Made by a program: the position numbers and the translations under genes
DNA from: Corynebacterium aquilae DSM 44791
GTDB taxonomy: Bacteria > Actinomycetota > Actinomycetes > Mycobacteriales > Mycobacteriaceae
DNA: 64,000 nt
Direction: 5' to 3'
Assembly (NCBI RefSeq): GCF_001941445.1
Contig: NZ_CP009245.1
Location: 147,992-211,991, forward strand
Notes under the pieces: generated by a model
Seen by the model: the letters and a program-made list of their open reading frames with translations, nothing else
Told to the model about the DNA's origin: nothing
Database searches by the model: none
Shown: in pieces, positions 56,232-64,000 of the stretch
Numbering within the stretch: position 1 is the first letter of the stretch
How the letters are laid out: each line of letters starts with the position of its first letter

Positions 56232-57746
56232 ATGAGCCCCTCCCGCCCAAGCTATGCCCGCAGACTGATCATCGCCGCCGCTTTCCTCGCCCCCACCCTC
56301 GGGGGCGCAATCGCCACCCACGTGACCCACCAGGAGATTCACACCACCTGGAACACCAACCCGGAGCACGCCGTCGCGGCCCCCAGCCCGCTGGCAACCG
56401 ACAGCACCCAACTCGTCGACGCTCGCCGCGCCGCCGGGCAAGCAGCCTCGCAGGCCGGCTTCCTCACTACCGGCACCAACGAGCTCAATGAGGGACTCAA
56501 ACAGCTCAACGACAAAACCGAAGAACTAGCCAACGGCATCACCGAACTCGACGACGGTGCCAAACAGCTCAACGAAGGACTAGTCCAACTCCAGGCGGGA
56601 ACCGGGCAGTTGGGCGACGGTGCGGTGCGCATCGCCGACGGAGTATCCAACGCCGTCGAACAAGTCCAAGGGCTGACCATGATCCAGGCTCAAGTCATCG
56701 GCGCAGTCGACAACATCGACCAGCAGCTAGCGCAGTCCCGTGATCCCCGCGCCCCCGAATGGCGCAAACAACTCGCACAGCTACGCACGGAAGCCGCAAA
56801 GCTCGGCATCAACGGCGACATGGCCGACCAACTCGACCAACTCCGCTCCGGCACCCGCGACCTCGCCAACCAGCTCGCCGTGCCCGGCTACGCCTACCAC
56901 GACGGCATCTACAAAGCCGCCGAAGGAACCAAAAAACTCACCCAAGGCACCAAACAACTCAACGAGGGCACCGCCGAAGCCATCGACGGGATCGGCAAAC
57001 TCGCCGAAGGCGGCGAAAAAGTCAACCAGATGGCCCAGCGCACTAGCGACGACGTCGACGCCGTCGCCCGTGCACTCCCCGCCCCCGCCCCCATCGCCGC
57101 AACCGGCGCCGACGCCGCCGAACCCGACGCGCCCGCTCGAGCCCTAAGCCCCCTTATCGCCTTCCTGATTACCGCACTAGTGTCCCTCGGTGGGGTAAGC
57201 CTGTTCGCTATCGCCCGCCCTTGGACCTGGAGCCGCATCAACCGCTTCGGGCTGACCCCCACCATCGTCGGAACCGCGGCCGTCGGCGCCGTCGGAGTCG
57301 CAACCCTCATCGCCACCACCAGCACCCTCGACCCCACCGGCATCGTCCTCGCAGCACTAGTGACCTTCGCCGCCGCCATTGTCGCCACACTGGCCGGCAG
57401 AGCCACCATCTCACTATTCGGCCCCACCCTCGGCCGCGTCATCCTCTTCATAAGTCTCATCCTGCAAATCGCCATCGTCGGCCACGTCTGGACCGGCACC
57501 GCCACCTCAGACACCACCACCGCCTGGGCAATCGCAACCAGCCTGATGCCCATCAACTACCCCGTTGAAGCACTCGTCACCGTCGGCAACAACGGCGAGA
57601 CAATGCACCTCGTGATCGCACTAGCCGTCATGGTCGCCACTGCACTTCTTGCAGGACTAGCAGGACGCTTCGTGCGGGTACCCGTCGACGAATACGGATT
57701 CGCCGAAGAACAAGGCGTCGCAGACGAAGACTACGACCAAGCCTAA
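56232..57746 (+). CDS. YhgE/Pip-like membrane protein with coiled-coil ectodomain
   Basis: A 504-aa protein. One N-terminal helix (about 9-28) is followed by an extracytoplasmic region with heptad-like repeats such as LNEGLKQLNDKTEELANGITEL, DDGAKQLNEGLVQLQAG and KLTQGTKQLNEGT, the pattern of YhgE/phage infection proteins. The C-terminal half has five or six helices (from about 295) and ends in an acidic tail. It is shorter than the classic ~900-residue Pip proteins. Homologues are phage receptors or type VII-associated factors, but role here is unknown. Confidence 0.7.
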   Translation: MSPSRPSYARRLIIAAAFLAPTLGGAIATHVTHQEIHTTWNTNPEHAVAAPSPLATDSTQLVDARRAAGQAASQAGFLTTGTNELNEGLKQLNDKTEELANGITELDDGAKQLNEGLVQLQAGTGQLGDGAVRIADGVSNAVEQVQGLTMIQAQVIGAVDNIDQQLAQSRDPRAPEWRKQLAQLRTEAAKLGINGDMADQLDQLRSGTRDLANQLAVPGYAYHDGIYKAAEGTKKLTQGTKQLNEGTAEAIDGIGKLAEGGEKVNQMAQRTSDDVDAVARALPAPAPIAATGADAAEPDAPARALSPLIAFLITALVSLGGVSLFAIARPWTWSRINRFGLTPTIVGTAAVGAVGVATLIATTSTLDPTGIVLAALVTFAAAIVATLAGRATISLFGPTLGRVILFISLILQIAIVGHVWTGTATSDTTTAWAIATSLMPINYPVEALVTVGNNGETMHLVIALAVMVATALLAGLAGRFVRVPVDEYGFAEEQGVADEDYDQA

Positions 57747-57773
57747 AAACCACTAACATCCACGCCGTGCAGC

Positions 57774-57804
57774 GATCCCGCCACCGAAAGGGGCGGGATC
57801 TTTC
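57774..57804 (+). terminator. Terminator of the YhgE-like gene
   Basis: Stem GATCCCGCC/GGCGGGATC with TTTC. Confidence 0.8.
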
Positions 57805-57869
57805 AATGCAACACAACCCCAACCGCGGGCTATAGCCCCCGGATTAACCCCCTGCTCCAGGGCGACAAC

Positions 57870-57908
57870 AAAAAATCAGGGTGATGAGAAAACTCTCATC
57901 ACCCTGAT
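57870..57908 (-). terminator. Terminator of tRNA-Pro
   Basis: A 15-bp perfect stem ATCAGGGTGATGAGA with complement, loop 4 nt, followed on the minus strand by TTTTTT. Confidence 0.9.
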
Positions 57909-57912
57909 GTGG

Positions 57913-57989
<77 letters not shown>

Positions 57990-58100
57990 GTATCGAAGCC
58001 TTACGGCTACCCGAAAGACTATAGTGCACGCACAGACCACGCTGCAAAACACCAGGCAGAAAGCATATTCACGCCCGCATCCCCGGCGGTAGCTCGTTCG

Positions 58101-59030
58101 CTAATGCGCCAAAACCTTACGTTCAGTCAACGTCAACAACGTCGCAGACGGACGACAAAAAAGACGCACCGGCGCATACTTCGAAGTGCCCAAACCATTG
58201 GACACATGCATCCACATATCCCCAAAACGATGCAGCCCACTGGCGCGCTTCTGGTCAATCCCACAATTAGTCACAATCGCCCGCTGGCCCGGCAAACACA
58301 ACTGGCCACCATGGGTATGCCCCGACAACGTCAGGTCGTACCCATCGGCCTCAAACTGGGCCAACACCCGCGGATCCGGCGAATGCAACAACCCAATGGC
58401 AATATCCGCATCCGGATTAGGTCGACCCTGAATCCGCCCATAATCATCCAAATCATGGTGCGGATCATCCACCCCAGCCACCGCGATCTTTACTCCGCCG
58501 GCCCGAAACTCCACCCGCTGATGCGTCGCGTCCTCCCAACCCCGCTCCACAAACGCGGCCCGCATGCCCTGCCACGGCAACGCCTCCTCGCTGACCTTGC
58601 GCTTCTTGCCCAAAAGGTAGCCAACCGGATTAACCGGCCGAGGCCCAAAATAATCATTAGAGCCAAACACAAACACACCAGGGCGGTTAAGCAAAGGATC
58701 CAAAGCGTTAATCACCAGCGGGACGGCGTCCTTGTCGCCCAAATTATCCCCCGTGTTGACCACCAGGTCAGGCTCCAACTGTGCCAAGTCCCGCACCCAC
58801 TGCTGCTTCTTATCCTGCCCCGGGATCATGTGCAGATCAGAGATGTGCAGCACCCGCAGCCCTTGAGAGCCCGCAGGCAGCGCGCCGGGGTTCAGTACCG
58901 GCACCGTGACCTCGTGTAGTTCAAACTGGGAGGTTTCCCGATTGCCCCACGCGACGGTGGCGGCGCCGGCGACGGCTGCGGAGGAAACGGCGGTGAGGAG
59001 GGATTTTTTCACGGTGTTCACAGACACCAT
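58101..59030 (-). CDS. Calcineurin-like metallophosphoesterase
   Basis: A 309-aa protein with an N-terminal signal-anchor helix (about 9-28). The metal-binding motifs are in order: LHISDLHM near 62, VVNTGDNLGD near 91, FVFGSNDYFG near 119, GLLHSPDP near 214 and LSGHTHGGQL near 237. The family includes YkuE/YaeI-type lipid or nucleotide phosphoesterases that act at the membrane. Substrate unknown. It is divergent from the YqeY gene with only 28 bp between starts. Confidence 0.88.
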   Translation of the reverse strand: MVSVNTVKKSLLTAVSSAAVAGAATVAWGNRETSQFELHEVTVPVLNPGALPAGSQGLRVLHISDLHMIPGQDKKQQWVRDLAQLEPDLVVNTGDNLGDKDAVPLVINALDPLLNRPGVFVFGSNDYFGPRPVNPVGYLLGKKRKVSEEALPWQGMRAAFVERGWEDATHQRVEFRAGGVKIAVAGVDDPHHDLDDYGRIQGRPNPDADIAIGLLHSPDPRVLAQFEADGYDLTLSGHTHGGQLCLPGQRAIVTNCGIDQKRASGLHRFGDMWMHVSNGLGTSKYAPVRLFCRPSATLLTLTERKVLAH

Positions 59031-59044
59031 GGTAGATGGCGGGG

Positions 59045-59050
59045 TACGCT
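59045..59050 (+). promoter_or_regulatory. -10 box TACGCT of the YqeY gene (leaderless)
   Basis: TACGCT 8 nt before the ATG at 59059, within the 28-bp divergent gap. Confidence 0.5.
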
Positions 59051-59058
59051 AAGCAACC

Positions 59059-59517
59059 ATGAGTGAGATTCGTGACGAGCTGCGCGCCGACCTGGCGCAG
59101 GCTATGAAAGCCGGCGATAAGACCCGCACCGGCACCATCCGCATGCTGTTGTCCGCCATCATTGTGGAGGAAACCCAGGGGGCCGCCCACTCCATCACGA
59201 AAGATGAGTTCCTGAAGGTGGTTGCCCGCGAAGCGAAGAAGCGTCGCGAATCCGCCACCATCTACACCGAGGCCGGTCGTACCGAGCTGGCGGAGCAGGA
59301 AAACGCCGAGGCTGATGTGCTGGAGACTTACTTGCCGGCACAGATGAGCGATGAGGATGTGGCGGCACTTGTCACAGAGACCATCAAGGAAGTTGCTGGC
59401 GATGAAGCCCCGTCGATGAAGATGATGGGCCAAATCATGAAGGCCGCCAGCGCCAAAGCTGCCGGCGCTGTGGATGGAAAGCGCCTGTCCACCGCCGTGC
59501 GCGCAGCCCTGGCCTAA
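59059..59517 (+). CDS. GatB/YqeY domain protein
   Basis: A 152-aa helical protein of the YqeY family. It begins IRDELRADLAQAMKAGDKTRTGTIRMLLSAI and ends with the characteristic APSMKMMGQIMKAASAKAAGAVDGKRLSTAVRAAL. This domain also occurs at the C terminus of GatB and binds tRNA in amidotransferases; stand-alone YqeY function is unknown. A strong terminator follows. Confidence 0.92.
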   Translation: MSEIRDELRADLAQAMKAGDKTRTGTIRMLLSAIIVEETQGAAHSITKDEFLKVVAREAKKRRESATIYTEAGRTELAEQENAEADVLETYLPAQMSDEDVAALVTETIKEVAGDEAPSMKMMGQIMKAASAKAAGAVDGKRLSTAVRAALA

Positions 59518-59538
59518 CGTCTGGCCCAAGCACAAACT

Positions 59539-59583
59539 GCAACTCCCACTGCCCCAAGTTGATCTTCGGGCAGTGGGAGTTGC
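59539..59583. terminator. Terminator between YqeY gene and PBP gene
   Basis: A 16-bp perfect stem GCAACTCCCACTGCCC with complement at 59568-59583, located between converging genes; TGTTGTG follows on the plus strand. Confidence 0.8.
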
Positions 59584-59602
59584 TGTTGTGTGGAACGTGG
59601 TT

Positions 59603-62002
59603 TTACTGGCCGGTGTTTTGCAGCAGCTGGTTGACTGCCTCATCGACCGCGGATGCCAGATCCGCGACCGGATCATTGGCCGGGGCCGGCGCCTGCGTAG
59701 AAGTGGGGCGCTGAACTCGCGGCGTCGGGGTGGGGGTGGGCGGTTTGGTGCCGTCCGATAGCTGCAGGACAACTTCCTGCCCCTTCATCGTCACGCCCGC
59801 CGTGTTCACTCCGACGGCGCGCCCCTTCGGCATGCCATTGCCAGGAACAAATTCGGTGCGCACCCGGTAGCCGGCGCGTTCGAGACGCTTGCGGGCATCC
59901 GCCTCAGCCAGGCCGGTCACGCGAGGGATGTCCTGGGTGGCGGTGCCGGTGTTGTAGATCGGATCGTAGGGCGGGATGATGCCCTCGGCCGGCCAGCCGA
60001 GGGTTTCAGCCAAACCGATCCAGGTGCGGGCGGGCTCCATGCCGCCGTACAGGGTTCCCTCCTGGCACTGGCGCAGCGGGCTGGTGCACAAGGGAGCGAC
60101 GGTGGTGCCGTCGTTGTAGATGTAGGGTACGGCCGCAAAGTTGGAGTTGAAGCCCATAAACGCCGCCGACTGGTGGGTTTCGGTGGTGCCGGTCTTACCG
60201 GCGGTCGGCGCGCCCCACCCCATGTTTTTAGCGGCCTCGCTGGCGGTGCCGTTAACCATGTCGCTACTCATCGCGTTAGCCAAGGCGTGCGCCACACCCT
60301 CATCGATGACCTGCTCACAAGGCGGGGAGTCGATGGGAACATCGTTGCCGTTGCGGTCGGTAATCCGCTCAATGGGGGAAGGCTCGCACCACACACCATT
60401 GCTGGCCAGGGTGGCCGCCACGTTGGACAACTCCAGCGGGTTCACCGCAGTCGGGCCCAGGGTGAAAGAGCCCAGGTTGTGGTCGATCATGTACTGCGCG
60501 ATCGACGATTCGCCGTCGAAACTGCCCGGATCCTCATAGTCGCGCAGTCCCAGCCGCACCGCCATATCCACCACGGCCGGCACGCCGACCTGCTGGATCA
60601 GCTGTACGAACGTGGTGTTGGGGGATTGGGCCAGCGCATCGCGCAGGGTCATGCTGGGGCGGTACACGCCCGCGTTTTCCACGCAGTAGTAGCCGGGCGG
60701 GCAGTTCGGTGCGCCACCCTCACCCATGCCTTGGGCGTTATAGCGGGGCGGCACGTTGAGGATGTTGTCGATACCCATGCCGCGCTCAATGGCGGTGGCA
60801 GCGGTAAACACCTTAAACACGGAACCAGCACCCGCGCCGACGCGCGTGAAAGGCTGCGGCAGCACCGTCTCGCCCTCATCCAGGTTCAGGCCATAGTTGC
60901 GGGAGGAAGTCATCGCGAGCACCCGCCGGGTGTCCGCGCCGGGTTGTACTACGTTGAGCACCTCGGCGGCGCCGGGGGTGGTGGGGGAGACCTGGGCGGT
61001 GACCGCGTTGTGGGTCATTTCTTGGATGGCGGGATCCAAGGTGGTGTGGATGGTGTAGCCGCCGGTGAACAGTTTGTCTTTGGGGAGGTCTTTTTTAGCG
61101 AGGTAGTCGATGACGTAGTCGCAGAAGAATCCCTTATTGCCGGCGGTGATGCACCCGTTGGGCAGCCCGGTGGGGACTTCCTGCACGCCGAGCGGTTCTT
61201 GCTTGAGGGCCTGCACTTCCTCCACCGGCAGGGCGCCGGTTTCGGCCATGGTGTCCAGCACGGTGTTGCGGCGCTCGATGACGCCTTCCGGGTTGGTGTA
61301 GGGGTTGAGCACCGACGAGGATTGCACAATGCCGGCCAGGGTGGCTGCTTGCAGCGGGGTCAGGTCGCTGGCGTGGGAGCCGAAGTAGGTGCGGGCGGCA
61401 GCCTCGATGCCGTAGGCACCATTGCCGAAGGGCACGATGTTGAGGTAGCGGGTCAGGATTTCGTCTTTGCTGAGCCGCTTATCCAAATCGCTGGCCATGC
61501 GCATTTCGCGCAGCTTGCGGGGGATGGATTGCTCGGTGGCTGCGACCTGTTCGGCTTCGTCTTCCGCGTCGACGAGAAGTAGATAGTTCTTCACGTATTG
61601 CTGGTCGATGGTCGATGCGCCTTCTTGGACTGAGCCGGAGAAGATGTTTTTGACCATGGCGCGGGCAGTGCCTTGCCAGTCGACGCCGGGGTGTTCGTAG
61701 AAGCGTCGGTCCTCGACGGACACGATGGCCTGCTTCATAATTGGCGCGATTTGGTCGGGGGCGACGTCGAAGCGGCGTTGCTTGTACAGCCAGGCAATGG
61801 GTTCGTCATTGGCATCAAGCAAGGTGGTGACGCCGGGGGCAGAGCCGTCGGTGAGGTCTGCCAGGTTGGACTCCATTGTTTCCTGGGTGCGTGAAATGCC
61901 GACGCCGGCAACCGTGGCCGCAGGCGCCAGGCCGACGGCACCTACCAGGCCGGCGGTCACGACTGTGCCAGTGATGATGCTCAAACGACGAAGAAAACTC
62001 AC
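59603..62002 (-). CDS. Class A penicillin-binding protein with PASTA domain
   Basis: A 799-aa bifunctional peptidoglycan synthase. One N-terminal helix (about 8-33) is followed by the GT51 glycosyltransferase domain, with catalytic Glu in VSVEDRRFYEHPGVD near 97 and GASTIDQQYVKNY near 128. The transpeptidase domain has the active serine in GAGSVFKVFTAA near 394, SPN near 463 and KTGTT near 611. A single PASTA-like domain (IPRVTGLAEADARKRLERAGY) near 695 precedes a Pro/Thr-rich tail. It corresponds in position to the PBP gene beside whcA in C. glutamicum. GTG start. Confidence 0.95.
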   Translation of the reverse strand: MSFLRRLSIITGTVVTAGLVGAVGLAPAATVAGVGISRTQETMESNLADLTDGSAPGVTTLLDANDEPIAWLYKQRRFDVAPDQIAPIMKQAIVSVEDRRFYEHPGVDWQGTARAMVKNIFSGSVQEGASTIDQQYVKNYLLLVDAEDEAEQVAATEQSIPRKLREMRMASDLDKRLSKDEILTRYLNIVPFGNGAYGIEAAARTYFGSHASDLTPLQAATLAGIVQSSSVLNPYTNPEGVIERRNTVLDTMAETGALPVEEVQALKQEPLGVQEVPTGLPNGCITAGNKGFFCDYVIDYLAKKDLPKDKLFTGGYTIHTTLDPAIQEMTHNAVTAQVSPTTPGAAEVLNVVQPGADTRRVLAMTSSRNYGLNLDEGETVLPQPFTRVGAGAGSVFKVFTAATAIERGMGIDNILNVPPRYNAQGMGEGGAPNCPPGYYCVENAGVYRPSMTLRDALAQSPNTTFVQLIQQVGVPAVVDMAVRLGLRDYEDPGSFDGESSIAQYMIDHNLGSFTLGPTAVNPLELSNVAATLASNGVWCEPSPIERITDRNGNDVPIDSPPCEQVIDEGVAHALANAMSSDMVNGTASEAAKNMGWGAPTAGKTGTTETHQSAAFMGFNSNFAAVPYIYNDGTTVAPLCTSPLRQCQEGTLYGGMEPARTWIGLAETLGWPAEGIIPPYDPIYNTGTATQDIPRVTGLAEADARKRLERAGYRVRTEFVPGNGMPKGRAVGVNTAGVTMKGQEVVLQLSDGTKPPTPTPTPRVQRPTSTQAPAPANDPVADLASAVDEAVNQLLQNTGQ

Positions 62003-62696
62003 GCCCCAACCCTACGTGGCGAAGCTGAGAAAAAGTACCTTTAGCGCCGTCGCGGAGGAAAATTAGGTCGTCGTTGGTGGTGGGGTAGGGGTGTGTCGTG
62101 GCCTGTTGGGTGGCTGGTTGATTTGGAAGCGGGGTGATAGTGGGGTGCTGGTGGAATTGTGCGGTTGGGTGGGGTGGAGGGGCAGGACGAGGTGGTGCGG
62201 GGTGGTGCAGGGTGGTGCGGGGTGGCGTGGGGCAGAGAAAAGGGTGAATTGGTTCAGCGGGTGGGGGTGGGGCAGTGGGGCCTGTTCTTGCTGCATAGAT
62301 GCGTTATTGGGGATGTGTTGTGCGGGGGGATGCGCTGTTGAGTGAGCAAAAAATCAGGATTGGGGGAAGCGAGGGGGTAGCCATTTTCAAAAAGTGGGGC
62401 AAAAAACGCCCAAAGCTTTTTGGAAGGGGGTAAAGTCCCTTTCTGATCGAGGGGTTCGGCTCCCTTTATCACGAGATAGACGTGATAGGTACTACGAGAA
62501 GAAAACCTGTCATTCAGCAGGAAGTTTTTTCTTTCGTGCTGGTCATGACCTTTTTGCAGACGCGCGGTGGCGGCGGGGGTAGGGAAGTATGCAAAAAGGT
62601 GCACCCGGAATGGTGTGACTTATTCGACATAGGTGCATGTATGTGAATACACTTACATTCGTCTCGTGAATAGCCGCCCACGTTAGGAGGGAAGCA
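62003..62696. other. Long divergent intergenic region upstream of PBP and whcA
   Basis: 694 bases containing both divergent promoters. The left part is G-rich on the plus strand with a 10-bp repeat at 62191-62230. The right part has an imperfect inverted repeat TGTATGTGAATACACTTACATT near 62637-62658 about 40 bp before whcA, a candidate operator. No supported ORF. Confidence 0.5.
62191..62230. repeat. GGTGGTGCGG tandem repeat
   Basis: Four 10-bp units, three nearly identical and one diverged (62191-62230). Confidence 0.75.
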
Positions 62697-63047
62697 ATGA
62701 CCGCTTCACTCACCAACACGAAAAACAACCCCTACCTCTCCGCATCGACCACCACGGTCGAGCCCGCAAAAACCCGCGGAGACTGGGTAACCCAAGCAAA
62801 GTGCCGCGATGGTGATCCCGACGCGCTCTTTGTCCGAGGGGCAGCACAGCGTCGCGCAGCACAAATTTGCCGCCGTTGCCCTGTCGTCGACCTCTGTCGC
62901 GCAGATGCCCTCGACAACAAGGTCGAGTTCGGCGTCTGGGGAGGCCTCACCGAACGTCAGCGCCGCGCCCTGTTGCGCGCCAACCCTGACGTCACCGATT
63001 GGGCCGCCTACTTTGAGCGCCATGGCGACGAACTCCTCGGCGTCTAA
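62697..63047 (+). CDS. whcA: WhiB-family iron-sulfur regulator WhcA
   Basis: A 116-aa WhiB-like protein. The four cluster-binding cysteines are C36 (QAKCRDGD) and the CRRCPVVDLC triad near residues 58-67. The GVWGGLTERQRR turn-helix that contacts sigma/DNA follows near 79-90. AGGAGG lies 7 nt before the ATG. Divergent pairing with a class A PBP matches whcA of C. glutamicum, a negative regulator of oxidative stress genes; that function is inferred from synteny. Confidence 0.9.
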   Translation: MTASLTNTKNNPYLSASTTTVEPAKTRGDWVTQAKCRDGDPDALFVRGAAQRRAAQICRRCPVVDLCRADALDNKVEFGVWGGLTERQRRALLRANPDVTDWAAYFERHGDELLGV

Positions 63048-63147
63048 CCCCCACTAGCCGCATCCCATACAGGCCACCTTCGGTGGCGTGTTGAAGGCTC
63101 CGCCCCGCGACCCACATCAGGGTTTCCAGCGTGCGGTGCCTTGCGAT

Positions 63148-63183
63148 GAAGGCCCATGCCACCTTTTGCCGGCATGGGTCTTC
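63148..63183 (+). terminator. Terminator of whcA
   Basis: A 13-bp stem GAAGGCCCATGCC/GGCATGGGTCTTC (one mismatch) about 100 bp after the stop. Confidence 0.6.
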
Positions 63184-63262
63184 ACTTAATTCCTGCCCCG
63201 CTCCAGGACCGGCCACCCCCACAGGTGGGTTTGCTCCCACCACCTTGCGGGGTGAAAACCAG

Positions 63263-63268
63263 TAGAAT
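63263..63268 (+). promoter_or_regulatory. -10 box TAGAAT of the DUF4177 gene (leaderless)
   Basis: TAGAAT 7 nt before ATG 63276, no ribosome-binding site between. Confidence 0.55.
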
Positions 63269-63275
63269 CGCCGCC

Positions 63276-63431
63276 ATGACTACATGGGAATACGCGACCG
63301 TGCCGCTGCTGTCGCACGCGACCAAGCAAATCCTGGACACCTGGGGCGAAGACGGTTGGGAACTCGTCGCCGTCACCCCCGGCCCCAACCCGGACAACTC
63401 AGTGGCCTACCTGAAGCGGCCGAAGCAATGA
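63276..63431 (+). CDS. DUF4177 small protein
   Basis: A 51-aa protein beginning TTWEYATVPLLSHATKQILD, followed by WGEDGWELVAVTPGP and ending YLKRPKQ. The E-Y-x-x...GxxGWELV pattern is that of DUF4177. Its stop overlaps the start of the RidA gene (ATGA), so the two are coupled. Function unknown. Confidence 0.8.
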   Translation: MTTWEYATVPLLSHATKQILDTWGEDGWELVAVTPGPNPDNSVAYLKRPKQ

Positions 63432-63886
63432 GCGCCACCCAGCGTCTCGCGGAGCTCGGCATCACCCTGCCCACCGTCGCCGCTCCCGTAGCGGCCTACG
63501 TTCCGGCCATCCAGGTCGGCAACCAGGTGTGGACCAGCGGCCAGCTGCCGTTTGTCGACGGCAAATTGCCCGCCACCGGCCACGTCGGCGCCGAAGTTAG
63601 CGAAGAAGACGCCAAGGGCTATGCCCGCCAGGCCGCCCTGAATGCGCTCGCCGCCATCGATCAGCTCGTCGGCATCGACAACGTCACCCGCGTGGTGAAG
63701 GTCGTCGGCTTCGTCAACAGCCCCGCTGACTTCACCGGCCAGCCCGCCGTCATCAACGGCGCCAGCGAACTGTGCCAGGAAGTCTTCGGGGAAGCCGGCC
63801 AGCACGCGCGCTCTGCCGTCGGCGTGGCCGCCCTGCCCATGGGTAGCCCCGTCGAAGTCGAAATAATCGTGGAAATTGCCAACTAG
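63428..63886 (+). CDS. RidA/YjgF/YER057c family protein
   Basis: A 152-aa member of the RidA-like group with the longer N terminus. Family features are QVWTSGQLPFVDGKLPATGHVG near residue 38, ALNALAAIDQLVGIDNVTRVVKVVGFVNS near 73 and the C-terminal PMGSPVEVEIIVEI. RidA proper deaminates reactive enamine/imine intermediates; the usual catalytic Arg of true RidA (in a xxxRxAVgVxxLP context) appears as HARSAVGVAALP, so imine deaminase activity is plausible. Confidence 0.9.
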   Translation: MSATQRLAELGITLPTVAAPVAAYVPAIQVGNQVWTSGQLPFVDGKLPATGHVGAEVSEEDAKGYARQAALNALAAIDQLVGIDNVTRVVKVVGFVNSPADFTGQPAVINGASELCQEVFGEAGQHARSAVGVAALPMGSPVEVEIIVEIAN

Positions 63887-63903
63887 TCGGCAAGCAAAGC
63901 AAC

Positions 63904-63909
63904 TACACT
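63904..63909 (+). promoter_or_regulatory. -10 box TACACT of the last gene (leaderless)
   Basis: TACACT 8 nt before ATG 63918. Confidence 0.45.
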
Positions 63910-63917
63910 TAAAAACC

Positions 63918-64000
63918 ATGGAGCACCCCGCCTACAGTCAGCTGCGACAGGTCACCCCGTCAGCAGCCGTTGTCCTCTGTCCCAATCCCGGATACGCCAC
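63918..64000 (+). CDS. Start of a gene cut by the window end (MBL-fold hydrolase by synteny)
   Basis: Only 27 codons are visible: MEHPAYSQLRQVTPSAAVVL and CPNPGYA. The stretch resembles the N terminus of metallo-beta-lactamase-fold hydrolases found at this place in related genomes, but too little is visible to be sure. The -10 box supports the start. Confidence 0.5.
   Translation, partial: MEHPAYSQLRQVTPSAAVVLCPNPGYA

Noticed and set aside
62191..62230. Possible CRISPR-like repeat
   Set aside because: The 10-bp units are directly adjacent with no spacers; it is a simple tandem repeat.

Overview
The window is chromosomal DNA of a high-GC actinobacterium, almost certainly a Corynebacterium. 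The main evidence is gene order. aspT, dnaX, ybaB, recR, gatD-murT, a DnaQ/BRCT protein, leuA, lysC, asd, sigC, katA, a fused mrpA-type antiporter operon, a class A penicillin-binding protein and a divergent whcA follow one another as I remember them from C. glutamicum. Further support comes from a GTG-started lysC with a nested beta-subunit start, the mctC/DUF485 pair, small SRP RNA and many leaderless promoters. I cannot name the species.

Layout. 1-4.1 kb: end of an acetate/pyruvate symporter operon (mctC and a DUF485 partner), a pirin and an S41-type peptidase. 4.1-10.2 kb: an accessory island with visibly lower GC. It holds a two-helix membrane peptide, a decayed glycine-rich peptide gene, an unknown ORF split by a fresh IS256-family insertion with 8-bp target duplication, an unknown protein translationally coupled to an MFS transporter, and an IS481-family element beside tRNA-Ser with a duplicated IS-tail/tRNA-3' segment. 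10.5-22.8 kb: ffs, aspT, a SUFU-like protein, cobF, the DNA replication/repair block dnaX-ybaB-recR, the lipid II amidation pair murT-gatD, a DnaQ-like protein lacking its catalytic residues, and a lipoprotein. 23-32 kb: leuA behind a leucine-rich leader peptide and attenuator-like terminator, a PIG-V-like mannosyltransferase, a DMT transporter, then lysC and asd separated by an anchored secreted protein.

32-49.3 kb: three unusual surface-protein genes sit among sigC and katA. Two are giant multidomain proteins (1835 and 1665 aa) ending in an LPKAG sorting-like signal. The third is a stand-alone copy of the C-terminal domain whose sorting-like helix is followed by about 440 residues of Pro/Thr-rich tail. 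No sortase gene is visible. Paired ACCCC/TGGGG motifs resembling RamA sites lie upstream of both giant genes and of the mctC operon. 49.4-57.8 kb: ohr, the mrp(AB)CDEFG sodium/proton antiporter operon, and a YhgE-like coiled-coil membrane protein. 57.9-64 kb: tRNA-Pro, a metallophosphoesterase divergent from a YqeY protein, ponA-like PBP, whcA, a DUF4177 protein, a RidA-family protein and the start of a further gene.

Functional themes are aspartate-family and leucine biosynthesis, oxidative stress defence (katA, ohr, whcA), cell-wall assembly (PBP, MurT/GatD), cation homeostasis and cell-surface display. The best candidates for something undescribed are the LPKAG/IPRAG surface-protein trio and the remains of a possible peptide-bacteriocin cluster in the island.
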